Source: Spiroplasma chinense (GTDB taxonomy: Bacteria; Bacillota_I; Bacilli_A; Mycoplasmatales; Mycoplasmataceae). From it: a stretch of DNA of 64,000 nucleotides. This document shows, piece by piece, positions 1 to 10,328 of the stretch. The notes under the pieces were generated by a model. That model searched no databases. It saw only the letters and a program-made list of their open reading frames with translations, and was not told the origin of the DNA. Each line of letters starts with the position of its first letter. The first letter of the stretch is position 1. Position numbers and translations under genes: made by a program. The stretch spans positions 682,001 to 746,000 of the forward strand of contig NZ_CP043026.1 in NCBI RefSeq assembly GCF_008086545.1, given 5' to 3'.

Positions 1-354
1 ATTTGGATTTGATGAATCTTTATAAATTCACTCTATTTCAGTTTCACCAATTACTGGCAGAAAGTAATCTTTGTTACCGGTGATTTTTACAACTCCTTTA
101 TCAGAAGTAAAATCAATATTATCTTCTAAAAGAAATTGGTCTGCACTCATTACCTTTAAATCTACAATAGATTTGATAAGTGTTTCTTTATTTTTTTGAT
201 TAATAATAACTTGTTTATAATTTGTTAGTAATTCGCTAATGTCAGAATTTGCTGGTGCAAAAACTGTAGCTTCCCCAGGATCACAAGATACAACACTAAT
301 AGCCGTTGGCGTTGTAACTGAAATCCCTCCAATAAATGCAAGTAATTTTTTCAT
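1..354 (-). CDS. Surface lipoprotein, 3' part beyond the window
   Basis: Minus-strand gene that runs off the left edge with its frame still open, so the C-terminus is missing. The start at 354 is preceded by a GGGGGTG ribosome binding site; a Met five codons earlier would overlap it. The N-terminus is a lipoprotein signal: Lys-Lys, a hydrophobic stretch, and a lipobox ending Val-Val-Ser-Cys24. The mature part shares a domain with the neighbouring lipoprotein (414-2339) and the pseudogene at 7016-7723: the common pattern is a Leu-x-x-x-Ile helix, then Gly-Val-Val-Lys-Ile and an aromatic Trp-x-Tyr. A TGA codon at 28-30 is read as that Trp. It is a membrane-anchored surface protein of unknown role. 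Confidence 0.8.
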
Positions 355-394
355 AACATGCACCCCCAATTAATATTTTTTTTGTTATTTTAGT

Positions 395-408
395 CCCCCT
401 TAAGGGGG
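395..408. repeat. Perfect GC palindrome with C/G homopolymer between two lipoprotein genes
   Basis: CCCCCTTAAGGGGG is a perfect 14-base palindrome that can form a 5-bp GC stem with a TTAA loop. The G run extends to seven (404-410). It lies between the stop of the 414-2339 lipoprotein and the start of the next, in very AT-rich surroundings. On the minus strand it is followed by an A-rich, not T-rich, stretch, so it is not an ordinary terminator for those genes. Its function is unknown. Confidence 0.6.
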
Positions 409-413
409 GGTGA

Positions 414-2339
414 TTAAACCCATTTAACTGTAATTTCTGCGGAATTTTTAATTCAAGAATCTTTTGTTCCTGAAACTACAATTGTTAAATCTTCTAAATC
501 TGGTGGAACAGAACCTGTAAAGTCGCTATATTCGAACTTAACATCTTTTGTTATTTCTTCATAATTTGTTGTGTAATCAACATTACGTCTAATAAAGTCT
601 CCTAAACTTGCTTCTTGTCCAACATCAATATTTAAAATTAATCCTAAAGTACCAACAAATGTACTTGCAACGTTTCCTTCAATTATATTTCAAGCAATTT
701 CATCAATAGTTTTGTCTGGATTGTTTTTTTGATCTGCTTTTGCAGAAGAAAGTGTTGATTTATATTGAACACTAATTGGTCTGACATTTAATTGATCTTG
801 AAGGTTTTCTAAATCAATTTCTTCTTCTTTAAAATCTGAAGAAACTGTTCATGTAACATCAACTTGACCAATAAATTTACTTCCAGCAACAGCTGAAATA
901 TGTGCTCCTGTTTTAGAAATATTTGAAATTGTTACATCTTTTAAAGATAATGCACCAATTGTTTCAACATTTTCTTTTTTAACTAATTCTCAAACATAAA
1001 CTGGAATAAATTGTAACTCTTTAATATTTTCTCCCAAGTTTCTATTAACAATAAGTTCTGGAATTGATGTTTTTCCATTGTCTACTGCAAATGATATTTT
1101 GATTGAATTTTTAACTTTTGTAGAGTTAGCTATAATTACAGCTGAATTTACAGTTTTATCAATAACTTTTACGTCAGCTGTTTTAATTCCAGCAGTTCCT
1201 AATTCTCAATTTTTATTAAAGAATTCATTTAAAATAGAAATGTCGCTATCACTTGTTAACGCTCCAAGTGCAATTCCTTTTAAACTAGATAGGTCAAATG
1301 CATCAGGGTCTGGAGTTTCAGTTTCTTTTAAACTATATTTAACTGAAACATTTCCAGTATATTTAGTTGAGTTTGAAATTGATTTAATAGTTGCACCAGT
1401 ATCACTAATGTTTGCAACTTCAATTTGACTAGTATCTAAATCACTATTTAAACTTTTTACTTTTGAAATAATTGTGCTTGAAGAGTTATTTTCAAGTTCA
1501 CCTAAAGTAGTTGATTTAATGATTGTTGATAATTCAACTAATTTATCTCCAGGTTCTGGTTCTGGTTGAGTTTCTTTTATTGTAAAAGTAACGTTTACTG
1601 AACCTTTGTATTTTGCAGAATTTAATTTTGGAGTAACTTTTGCTCCAGTATTTGTTATGTTTGTAATTTGAATCTCTGATTTATCTAAACTACTATTTAA
1701 AGCAGCTATTTTTGAAATAATTGTAGATTCGTCATTTTTATCTAATTCACCAAGTGAATTTGAGGTAATAACTGTTGCAAGATCTATTCTTGTGTCTGGA
1801 ACCCCAGCTTTTGAGTATTGAATATTTTGCTTACCATAGTAATAATTAGAATCTTTTATTGAGTTTACTACAGCACCGTTATTTCCAATTTTAGAAATTG
1901 TAAAATCACTTTCTTTTAGATTTGAGTTTTTAGCTAAAAGTACTTCTTTAATATTTTGTTCGTTAATTTCTTTAATTTCTCCCAAATCACTTTGAGGTAT
2001 ATAGTTTCCAATTGGTTCTATGTAGTATCATTTAACTACAACAGAACCTGAAATCATATCTTTAAAGTCTTCGTTTGGGGTTAAAGTTATTTCTCCATTT
2101 GATAGGGTAGGGTCAAAGCCACCAATATCAACTTGGATATTCATAAGTTTTTGAGTATCGTCAATAGCTTGTCTTAAATCATTTTCTGTACGATTTTTGA
2201 TTCTAAGAACACCATCAACTAAAATTTTATCTAAAGGTCCTTCCCCAAGGACCCCTATGTTACCTACACAAGATACTGTTGTTGCCGCAACAGATGCAAA
2301 TAAACTTGAACTTAATATAAATGATAGGAGTTTTTTCAT
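414..2339 (-). CDS. Large lipoprotein with repeated surface domains
   Basis: 641-residue product, read through several TGA (Trp) codons. The signal peptide ends with the lipobox Thr-Val-Ser-Cys24. After an N-terminal domain shared with the 1-354 gene come related units of about 70 residues: a degenerate copy near 118-178 and clear copies near 186-256 and 269-338. Each starts with a Leu-Gly-Glu-Leu element, continues with Thr-Ile-Ile-Ser-Lys, and ends with Lys-Tyr-x-Gly-x-Val. Acidic Pro-Glu linkers separate the two clear copies, and further divergent units follow. This looks like a modular surface adhesin-type lipoprotein, but no ligand can be inferred. Its promoter region at 2340-2400 is shared with the divergent pepF gene. 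Confidence 0.85.
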
Positions 2340-2455
2340 AAAAATACACCTCTTTTCGTGAATATATTAGTATAATTTTATATATATAAATGCAAATTTA
2401 CAACACTAACACTAATAAAGTGTAGTATTTAAGATAATAGATATGGGGACTTTTA

Positions 2456-4255
2456 ATGAAAAGACAAGAAGTTTTAAATAATTTTAAATGAAATGTATCA
2501 GATATTTACACTGATGAAAAATCATTTAAAAAAGATTTAAAGGCAGTAATAGAGGGTAATTTAGCTTTGCTAAAGTACAAAGGTAAGTTAAATGACTTTG
2601 AAGTTTTCAAAGATTTTTTCATTGAAAACGAAAAAATCAATGAAATTGAAGAGAAAATTGGTCATTATTTTAAAATTTTAGAAGTTGAACAAAATAATAA
2701 ATTAGCACAAAGACTAGAATCAATTTATCAACAAGAATTGTCAGAACTTGATGGTAAGTTCACATGAATAAATGAAGAAATAAAGCATTTCGACCAAGAA
2801 AAATTCTTAAATTTTATAAAAAATGACAATACTTTAAAAAGTTATTTACAAGGTTATAAAGAATTTTTCAAAAATCTAAAATATTTATTACCTTATGATG
2901 AAAGAGAACTATTATCACTTACAAGTTCTTCAAGTTGTGCAATGAGTGAAATGTATAATACTTTATTAGTAAAAGATAATATTGCAAAAGAAGTAGAAAT
3001 ACTTGGTCAAAATTATAAATTAGATAATACAACTTATAGTCAAATAATGTCTAAAACAGATCCAATTAAAGATCAGTTTTTAAGAGCTCAATTTGCAAAA
3101 CTATATAGAGAAAGAATTAAAGAAAATAAATATACTTTTACAAAGATTTATGATGCTTTAATTCGTGAAAATATAGAATACTCAAATATGATTGGAATGG
3201 ACAACTACTTTGATTATTACTTTGATGATGAGGATTTTTATAAAACTGAACTTGAAGTTTTAACTCAAGCAGTTAAAGAAAATCAACATCTATTTAAAAG
3301 ATATTTAAAGTTATATAAAACTCACTTTAACTTTAAAGAAAAATTTTATAACACTGACACTTCTCTTAGATTTGCAAAAGAGAAAAATGAAACTTATAGT
3401 GTTGAACAAGCAAAAGAAATTATAAGAGAATCTTTAAAGGTATTAGGACCAGAATATCTTGAAAAATTAGAAAATAGTTGAAGTGATTATAAAGTTGATT
3501 ATTATGAAGATGAAAACAAAAGTGAAGGGGCATTTACTATAAATTCTTATAACTTTGATACATTAGTATCAATGAATTGAACTGATGATATGGAATCAGT
3601 TTACACTTTAACTCATGAAATAGGCCATGCAGTTCACTTTGATTTTGCAAGACAGTATCAACCAAAACCACTTCATTCATTTGGAAATATCATAGCTGAA
3701 GTTGCTTCAACTTTAAATGAGCACTTATTAAGTGATCATTTATTAAAAAATGAAGATATTGATGGACAAATAAATATCTTACAAAATAAGATAGACTTTT
3801 TAGTTTTAAATATATTTAGTTCAGTAAGGTTTACTAAGTTTGAAATGCTTTGTCATCAATTAATCCAAGAGGGCAAAAGCGTAACACAAGAAACTTTAAA
3901 AGAAGTATTTGAGCAAGTAAAATATGGAATTGATTTTATGGACGAATTTGAAAAAGATGTAGAACTATATTCTTGAATAGATATTTCACATCTTTTTGAA
4001 CAACCATTTTACTTGCATAAATATGCAGTTTCAGTTTCTGTTGCTTTTAAAATCTATACAGATTTTAAAGAAAAACAAGATCCAAACATTATCTTAGATT
4101 ACTTAAAAATGGGTGGTAGTTTAGAACCTATGAAATTATTTGAAAAAGTAGGGTTTGATTGTAAATCAATTGATTCTTACAAACCAATAATGTCTTTAAT
4201 TGAAGAAAGCATAGATAAATTAGAAGAATTATTAAATAAAAAAACTAGTGTTTAA
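2456..4255 (+). CDS. pepF: Oligoendopeptidase F (M3 family metallopeptidase)
   Basis: 599 residues, the usual length for PepF, with TGA read as Trp at several positions. The zinc-binding HExxH motif (His-Glu-Ile-Gly-His) is at residues 387-391, the position typical of PepF. Members of this family are cytoplasmic zinc peptidases that cleave short peptides taken up by oligopeptide transporters, supplying amino acids to these auxotrophic bacteria. The start at 2456 is the first Met in frame, with a modest GGGGA element upstream. The C-terminal codons form one arm of a hairpin shared with the convergent gene at 4252-4947, and the two stop codons overlap. Confidence 0.95.
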
Positions 4256-4267
4256 TAAACACTAGTT
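4243..4267 (-). terminator. Hairpin terminator at overlapping convergent gene ends
   Basis: Two perfect 12-base arms (AACTAGTGTTTA and its complement) around one base. On the minus strand it is followed by a run of seven T, so it terminates the 4252-4947 gene. On the plus strand the T tract is poor. The hairpin lies inside the last codons of both genes. Confidence 0.8.
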
Positions 4268-4947
4268 GAAAACGTAGAACAAATAGTAAACATTCCTGCA
4301 ATGAAACTATATAATTCTACAGTTATAGAACTTAAATCGATGAACATTGTTTCATCGATTTTTTTTCTTTTTGCTAAAGCTTTTCAATATCTCATCATAC
4401 TTGAAACTATTAAATCCATTGAAATGATTGTAGTTTCTGGTCTTATGATATTGTCAAAACATAATTTAACATAATCATCACCAGGTAATTGGGCTAAAAT
4501 GTCTTTTTTGTATAACTCTAAATAATTGATAACTTCATCATTTACGATGTTTACAAATAATTTATTTTTTTCACCAATATCTTGTTTGTTTATTTCATTT
4601 AAATAAACACAAATTAGTTCAATAGCTTTGATTTCACCTAAAGTTTTACTATAAGTTTGAACAAATTTGAAGAACTTTCTGTAAATTCTTGGACTTTCTT
4701 TAATAAATTTGTATTTTTGATTAAAGAAATTTGAATAATTATTGATATCTTGGAATAAAGTAGGATATTCTTCATAATTTGTTGTAAATCTTAGAGGAAA
4801 ATTTATTGGATCCTTTTGAAACTTTCTTAATCATAAAGTTAGCTTTTTTAAATCTTTTTCAAGTTCTTTACTTCAAAAAGGAGTGATATTTTTCAAGTTC
4901 TTTATATCGTTTTCTGTAATTTTATATGCTTTAAATCTATTTAACAT
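4252..4947 (-). CDS. Hypothetical protein, helical
   Basis: 231-residue protein of unknown function, invisible unless TGA is read as Trp. It is rich in Lys, Ile, Phe and Tyr, looks mostly alpha-helical and has no signal peptide. The C-terminal third (about 175-231) is more hydrophobic and might include a membrane-associated segment. An ATG at 4947 follows a GGAAGTTG element. The gene converges on pepF, with overlapping stop codons, and is separated from the divergent 5021 gene by about 70 bases carrying both promoters. I recognise no family. Confidence 0.75.
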
Positions 4948-5020
4948 GTTATTTCAACTTCCTTAAATTAAATGTCTTTTATTATTATATATTATTAATA
5001 GTTATAGAGGTGAAAAACAA

Positions 5021-6208
5021 ATGTTAGGTAAATATGATTTTCCAAAAAAACACATAGAAGGTGTTTTACATTATTTTGAATCCTTAATTTCACCAGTATT
5101 TGTTTGAATAGATTTAGTTATTCAAAGACTTGAAAAAATAAAAGTTGACACGTCTGGTTTTGAAGAAATAAAAAATGATCTAATAAACATGGAGTTTTTA
5201 GACCAGTTTCAAGAAGTTAGAGATAAGTTTTTCCCAATATATGAAGAAACTCTATTAAAACTTTTAAAACTTGAAAGAGAAAATTTCAAGTATGATAAAA
5301 GTTTTTTACAACCAAGAATTATCGCTATAAAAGAAGTATTTTTAACAACAGACAATATAATGAGGTTTTGTTATGATTTTATCTCTCAAAAAGATTGAAT
5401 ACCAACACTTCAAATTGTTAAAGAAAAAATGATTGAAAGATTAATAACTTATTCTAATGCAATTCTTGAATATAACACCATAAATGATGTAATGCTTACA
5501 CCTCAACAAAGAGAAATATTGATAAATTTAAAAACTCAAAAAGAAATAATAGAGTGAGAACTTGGTATTGATTTAATAATAGGTATTTATGATGATAAGT
5601 ATTCAAATGTTGAAGAAATAGAAAACTCTTTTGAAAGTGGAAATGATAACTATTGAAGAATTATGAACAAATTAATTCAAATGCAAACTTTATGTGAAAT
5701 AGCCAACAATATTGAGTTTAACTTCAAAGAAAATAACATTATCTTTGAAGAAATGAAATTAGTTGATGAACTTGCAAATAAAATAGACAAAATTAATATT
5801 ACAGACACACTTACTTTAAAAGAACCGCTTGAAGAGATAAAAATTGACCAAGAAGTTGATTTAACAGTTGAAACTGAACCAGAAATCAAAGTAGAGGAAG
5901 AAAAACTTGATGAAACAAAAGAAGTTATTGAAACTGAAGTTAATGTAATTGAACAAGAAATAGAAGAAAAACCTGTGATTGTAAAAAAACCAACCTCAAA
6001 ACTAAAAGTCTTTAATGAAGATGGTTATGATTTAGCATTATTAGATGGTGAAATAGAAAAAAACAATACAGAAACTGATGATAACTTAGATATTTCTTTA
6101 AACATGGAATATGAAAATGACTTAGATCTTGATAAAGAAGAAAAACAAGAAGAAGAAATCAAAATTTTAAATGAGATTAATGACAAGGAATCAACAAAAA
6201 AGAGTTAA
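5021..6208 (+). CDS. Hypothetical protein with acidic C-terminal tail
   Basis: 395 residues, unknown family. Residues 1 to about 235 are a helical, aromatic-rich domain that begins with Met-Leu-Gly-Lys-Tyr-Asp-Phe. From about 255 onward the sequence is dominated by Glu, Asp, Ile and Val in low-complexity runs, similar in style to the repeat tail of the 32195-34672 protein but less regular. No signal peptide or membrane segment is seen, so it is probably cytoplasmic. The ribosome site AGAGGTG sits just before ATG 5021. Only 43 bases separate it from the nitroreductase gene, so the two are probably co-transcribed. Confidence 0.75.
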
Positions 6209-6251
6209 AATAAAAATGTTGAGTTTTTTTAAATATAAAAGGAGAAATAAT

Positions 6252-6899
6252 ATGTCAAAAACAGTTGAATATTTAAAAACAAGAAGGTCACCTAAAAAAT
6301 ATGTTGAATCTTATAAATTAAGTGATCAAGAAAAAGAAGTTATTTTAGAAGCTTCAAGATGAGCACCTTCATCAGTTGGTCTTGAACCTTATAGAATCCT
6401 ATTTATTGAAAATAAAGAAATTAGAGAAGAAATGAAAGAATTTTGTTGAAATCAACCAGGTACTGCAACTTCAAGTGCAATGCAAATTTGAATTGGTTAC
6501 AAAGAAGAAATTATGAAAAACAAAATTATTCCTTCTCAAAACGAAAGAAATGTACCTGAAGGTTTTGAAAAAGCAAGAGAATATAGAGTATTGGCTTATG
6601 AAAATGTAAAAAGTGGATTTGAAATTGATAATGACCAATTTTGTGCAAGACAAGCGTACATTTCATTGGGATGTGCATTAGTTGCAGCAGAAGAAATTGG
6701 AATTGATTTTTGTCCAATTGAAGGTATGTTACCAAGAAAAATTGAAAAAATATTAGAAAAACATAACTTAATAGATTTAGAAAATGAATTTATCTGTGTG
6801 GCAGCTTTTATGGGAAAAGTTGACAAAGAATCAAGAAATTATCATGCATTTGATAAATTAAGACGTGAAAAAAATGAAGTTTACAAAATTGTAGAATAA
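6252..6899 (+). CDS. Nitroreductase family protein, NAD(P)H/FMN oxidoreductase
   Basis: 215 residues, a normal size for the family. The N-terminus has the classic Arg-Arg-Ser-x-Lys-x-Tyr segment that binds the FMN phosphate, followed by Ala-Pro-Ser-Ser-Val-Gly-Leu-Glu-Pro, the usual flavin/substrate loop. A later Gly-Ile-Asp-Phe-Cys-Pro-Ile-Glu-Gly segment matches the conserved Pro-x-x-Gly region. These enzymes are cytoplasmic flavoproteins that use NAD(P)H to reduce nitro compounds or quinones; the real substrate is unknown. The start at 6252 follows a GGAGAAA ribosome site, and an in-frame upstream extension was not used. A strong terminator follows. Confidence 0.9.
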
Positions 6900-6907
6900 C
6901 TTTTAAT

Positions 6908-6950
6908 AAGCCAATTAACATTTAATGTGTGCTAATTGGCTTATTTTTTC
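6908..6950 (+). terminator. Terminator after nitroreductase gene
   Basis: Arms AAGCCAATTA (6908-6917) and TAATTGGCTT (6933-6942), then ATTTTTTC. Confidence 0.9.
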
Positions 6951-7015
6951 TTTATAAATATTATAATTATAAAAATGCAAAGACATTTTTAAATATCGAA
7001 ACGGGGAAATTTGAT

Positions 7016-7723
7016 ATGAGAAAATTACTTACCATTCTATCAATTGCAACATTTTCAACACCAATGGTTGGAGTTGTTGTGACTGTGAGCCTGGACACCT
7101 GTTGTTATTGCTCCTAAAGACTAAAATATAGGTAAATATTAAAAGATATTGAAAAAGTAACAGTTAAAGAAAAAACACATGAATCTCTTGTTAAAGAAAT
7201 AGTAAATTTAAAAGTGATGCATAAAGATCGATTTAAATTTGAAAGTGAAGTTAATTTTCAAAAGGATTTTGGAGTTGTTAAAATTATTCCAAATACAGAA
7301 CATTTTGCACCAATTAAAGGAAGTTATGATCTTGATTGAGTTTATCTAAATCAAGATGTTTCAGAAGGTGAAAGACCCGATAAAGACACAATTTCAGGTA
7401 AATTTGAAATTGTAATTAACAAGTATTTTGCAAATAAACAAGTAAAAGAAGAAGATGTTTTATATACAGAATACTTAGCAGTAGAAGAAGTTAGAGATGA
7501 AGGAAATAAATTCATGCAAAATGCTACAGGAAATGAAATACCAGAATCTTTAAATACTTTGGCAATTGTAAAAAGAGAAGTTATTGCAGATGATGATAAC
7601 AATACATTAGATACTTTAAGATATACTTACAGAGAATCTAAATATGCAAATGAAGCTCAAAACAAATTTGAGTGAGGAAATGACATTGTTTTTACTGTAA
7701 ATTTCTATTTAATTAAAAAATAA
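7016..7723 (+). pseudogene. Frameshifted lipoprotein pseudogene
   Basis: Starts like a lipoprotein (Met-Arg-Lys-Leu-Leu and a hydrophobic run) after a GGGGAAA ribosome site, but the reading frame leaves the lipobox. Cys-Glu-Pro-Gly appears in a shifted frame at 7084, and stops follow at 7115 and 7133. A third frame then gives a short lipoprotein-like stretch. From 7142 the original frame is open again to the TAA at 7721, and that part aligns with the 1-354 lipoprotein, for example Asn-Leu-Lys-Val-Met and Gly-Val-Val-Lys-Ile followed by Asp-Trp-Val-Tyr. At least two compensating small indels in about 60 bases therefore break the gene. It could be a dead copy, a silent sequence reservoir or a switch. 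Confidence 0.75.
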
Positions 7724-7881
7724 ATGGTTTTAAAATCATTTTATTTGAACAAAATAACTCACATTTTATGTTGTATTTAATAAAAAAAATATATATAATT
7801 TTTTTTAGGATTGTTAGTAAACAATTCCAATATCGAAGAAAAAAATATCAATCAAAAAATACTATGGAGGATAATTAGTAT

Positions 7882-8712
7882 ATGAAAAAATTATTAAGTT
7901 TATTAGCAGCTACTGGATTAGTTGCAACAACTAGTGCTACAGTTGTAGCATGTGGTGACAAACCAGCAGCTGGTGAAGACAATGGACCAGTTGATACAAC
8001 TACTTTAACTGGAAAATTTACAGCATTAGTAAATGAAAAAATCAAAGATAAAAAAATCAAAGCTGTTGATGCTAAAACAACAGTTGATGAAGTTATTGCT
8101 GAATTTTCAACAAGCAATGAAGGTGCTGTAATAGCAGAAGGAACTGATCCAACTGCTGAAGGACAAATCAAAATTTCATTTGAAATTAAAGGAACAGAAG
8201 GAAAATCTGTTGAAAATGATGCAACAGTAACTTTCACATTAACTGAATCAAAAGTTAAAGAAGCTACAACATTTGCTGAAGGTGATGAAAATGAAACACC
8301 AGGAACTGATGGAGAAGATACAACACCTGCTTTTGAATGAGCAGAATCTACTGCATTAGAAGTTACATTTATTTCAATTAGAGAAACTCTTGAAGTTTCT
8401 GGGACTGAATTTGAAGCAAGTTTAACTTCAATTATAGACAATAAAGGTTTGCCAGAAATTAGTATTTTAACTGAAGGAGTTACATTAGCTGTATCAGGTG
8501 AAGTGTCATTAATTTCAATAAATGGCAAAACTCCAACAGAAGTAGAAGAAGGTTATATTAAATTATCAGTTTTATCTGATGGAAAAACTTTAGATTTCAA
8601 CGGTGGAGATGCTAGAGCTGAAGCAGGAGTTTATGTTTGAGAAATTAACCACGGTGATTTTGCAACATTAACAATTACTTTAACAGTTGTTGATGATTCA
8701 AAAGGTGAATAA
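7882..8712 (+). CDS. Lipoprotein, spiralin-like composition
   Basis: 276 residues with a textbook mollicute lipoprotein signal ending Val-Val-Ala-Cys24. The mature protein is rich in Thr, Val, Ala and Glu and poor in aromatics, like abundant spiralin-type surface proteins. It has an acidic Thr-rich linker around residues 130-152, followed by a second domain with two TGA-encoded Trp. A strong GGAGG ribosome site precedes ATG 7882, and the codon choice looks like that of a well expressed gene. No homology-based function is claimed. The gene stands alone, with a pseudogene upstream and a terminator downstream. Confidence 0.85.
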
Positions 8713-8735
8713 TATAATTTTATAAAAAAAATACT

Positions 8736-8766
8736 GCAACCCACACGCTGGGTTGCTTTTATTTTG
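8736..8766 (+). terminator. Terminator after lipoprotein gene
   Basis: GC-rich arms GCAACCCA (8736-8743) and TGGGTTGC (8749-8756) with a five-base loop, followed by TTTTATTTT. Confidence 0.92.
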
Positions 8767-8779
8767 TGCCATTTTTTGG

Positions 8780-8785
8780 TATAAT
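8780..8785 (+). promoter_or_regulatory. Extended -10 promoter element
   Basis: TGGTATAAT after a T run, 31 bases before the start at 8816. The same TTTTTTGGTATAAT arrangement recurs before the gene at 32195. Confidence 0.6.
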
Positions 8786-8815
8786 AAGTGAAATGTTTAA
8801 AAAGGAGAACCAAAT

Positions 8816-10240
8816 ATGTACGTTAAAAAAATAGTTGCAAAAAACTTCATCATTCCTGGAAAACAAAAATTTGTTTTTGATGATGATCAAAATCTAATTA
8901 GTGGAGATTTCTATAACATTAAAGAACTTCCATTAATTAATGAAATTCTAAATGGTAAATGACAAGAACATACAAATAGTTTTGAACTATTTTATCCAAA
9001 ATTTGCAAGAAAAACTGAAGATATGGATCTTCAAATTGACACACTTATAGAGATAAGTGAAGAAGAGTTAGAAGCTTTAAATGTATTTTCTCTAAAGCTT
9101 TATGGTATTCCTCAAACTTCTCGTGCATGATATTATTCAATTAAATGTGTTTATCCTTTTATTTTTCCAGTTGTTTCTTTAGTACCAGCTGAAAACCCAA
9201 AAGATAGAACTTTTGGAGTAGGGAGTCACTATGATAAATTCATAAAAGCAAATTCTTCAAAAAGAGAATTATTAACAGTTGCTGGTATGAATGCTGTAGG
9301 TCTTTTAAGAGAAAAATACTTTGAATACAGAAAAATGGCTGTAAGAACTGATGAAGTTTTATTACATAAAAGATATTTAGATGTTATTAAATCTACTTTT
9401 AGATATGATGAACAATTCATTAAAAGAATTGGTCAAGCATTATATGCAATGGATGATGGAGATATTATTAGTTTTGGAGACCAAGCTGATTTCTTCTTTA
9501 GAAATAAATTATTCATTGATTTCATTAATGCAATTCCATTAATGAGAGAAAATCCAAAAATTAAATACGATTTCCAAGATATGATATATGAATGTTATTT
9601 AAGAGACTTACAATGAGTTTATTCTGTAAAAACTTCAAATGATATTTTAGAAATAAGAAAAATCATCCACAATGCTTGTGGAGAAAAACCTATTTCTTTA
9701 AGAGAATTCCAATCAATGTTTAAATTTAACTTAAGTTATGATAAAAAACTTGATATTTCAAAAATGCAAAAAGAATGAATTGATGATCCAAACAATCAAA
9801 TTCTTCAAAAAGAAAAAGTTGAACCACTAAACATGTTTGAAAAAGAAATTTCAAATGTTAATTTAGAAGATTACGACAATAACGAAGAAATTGAAAACTT
9901 AAACATTATCAAGTCTTCAATTAAAGAAGAAAAAATGAAAGTTAAATTAGAACAAGCAGAAAAAATTGCTCAAGCAAAAAGAGAAATTGAATTTGCAAAA
10001 CAAAAAGAAAAACGATTAAAACTTGAAGAAAAAGAAAAAATCAAAGAAAAAGAATTAAAACTAAAAGAAAAAGAAGCAAAAATTAAAGCAAAAGCTGCTA
10101 AAGAAAAGAAATTATTCAACGAACAAATGAAGAAAAAAGAAAAACTTCAAAAAGCTAAAAAAGTTGAAGCTAAAAAACAATTAGATCAAAAATCAAATGC
10201 TAAACCAGCAGCCGAAAAAAAACAAAAAGAAAAAAAATAA
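8816..10240 (+). CDS. Hypothetical protein with Lys/Glu coiled-coil tail
   Basis: 474 residues, family not recognised. Residues 1 to about 330 form a globular, aromatic-rich part with no signal peptide or obvious membrane segment. From about 340 to the end the chain is almost entirely Lys, Glu, Ala and Gln in heptad-like runs, which predicts a long charged coiled coil with a basic, Pro/Ala-containing end. The ATG at 8816 follows an AGGAGAA ribosome site. It is the first of three unknown genes in a row (with 10329 and 11679), each followed by a hairpin. A scaffold or nucleic-acid-binding role is possible but not shown. Confidence 0.8.
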
Positions 10241-10246
10241 TTTATT

Positions 10247-10275
10247 AAAAGTCCTAATTGGACTTTTTTCTTTTT
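10247..10275 (+). terminator. Terminator
   Basis: Arms AAAAGTCC and GGACTTTT around TAATT, then TTCTTTTTT. Confidence 0.9.
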
Positions 10276-10328
10276 TGCTATATAAAAAGGTAGCAAAATT
10301 CTTTATAATTATATTGAGGTAAAAAAAT

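Noticed and set aside
1078-1428. 116-codon plus-strand frame
   Set aside because: Antisense of the repeat lipoprotein at 414-2339.
2567-4255. pepF region read as four separate short genes
   Set aside because: All pieces share one frame and are split only by TGA, which this organism reads as Trp; the joined protein has the normal PepF length.
7875-8528. 217-codon minus-strand frame
   Set aside because: Shadow of the lipoprotein at 7882-8712; composition is the complement of its Thr/Val/Glu codons.
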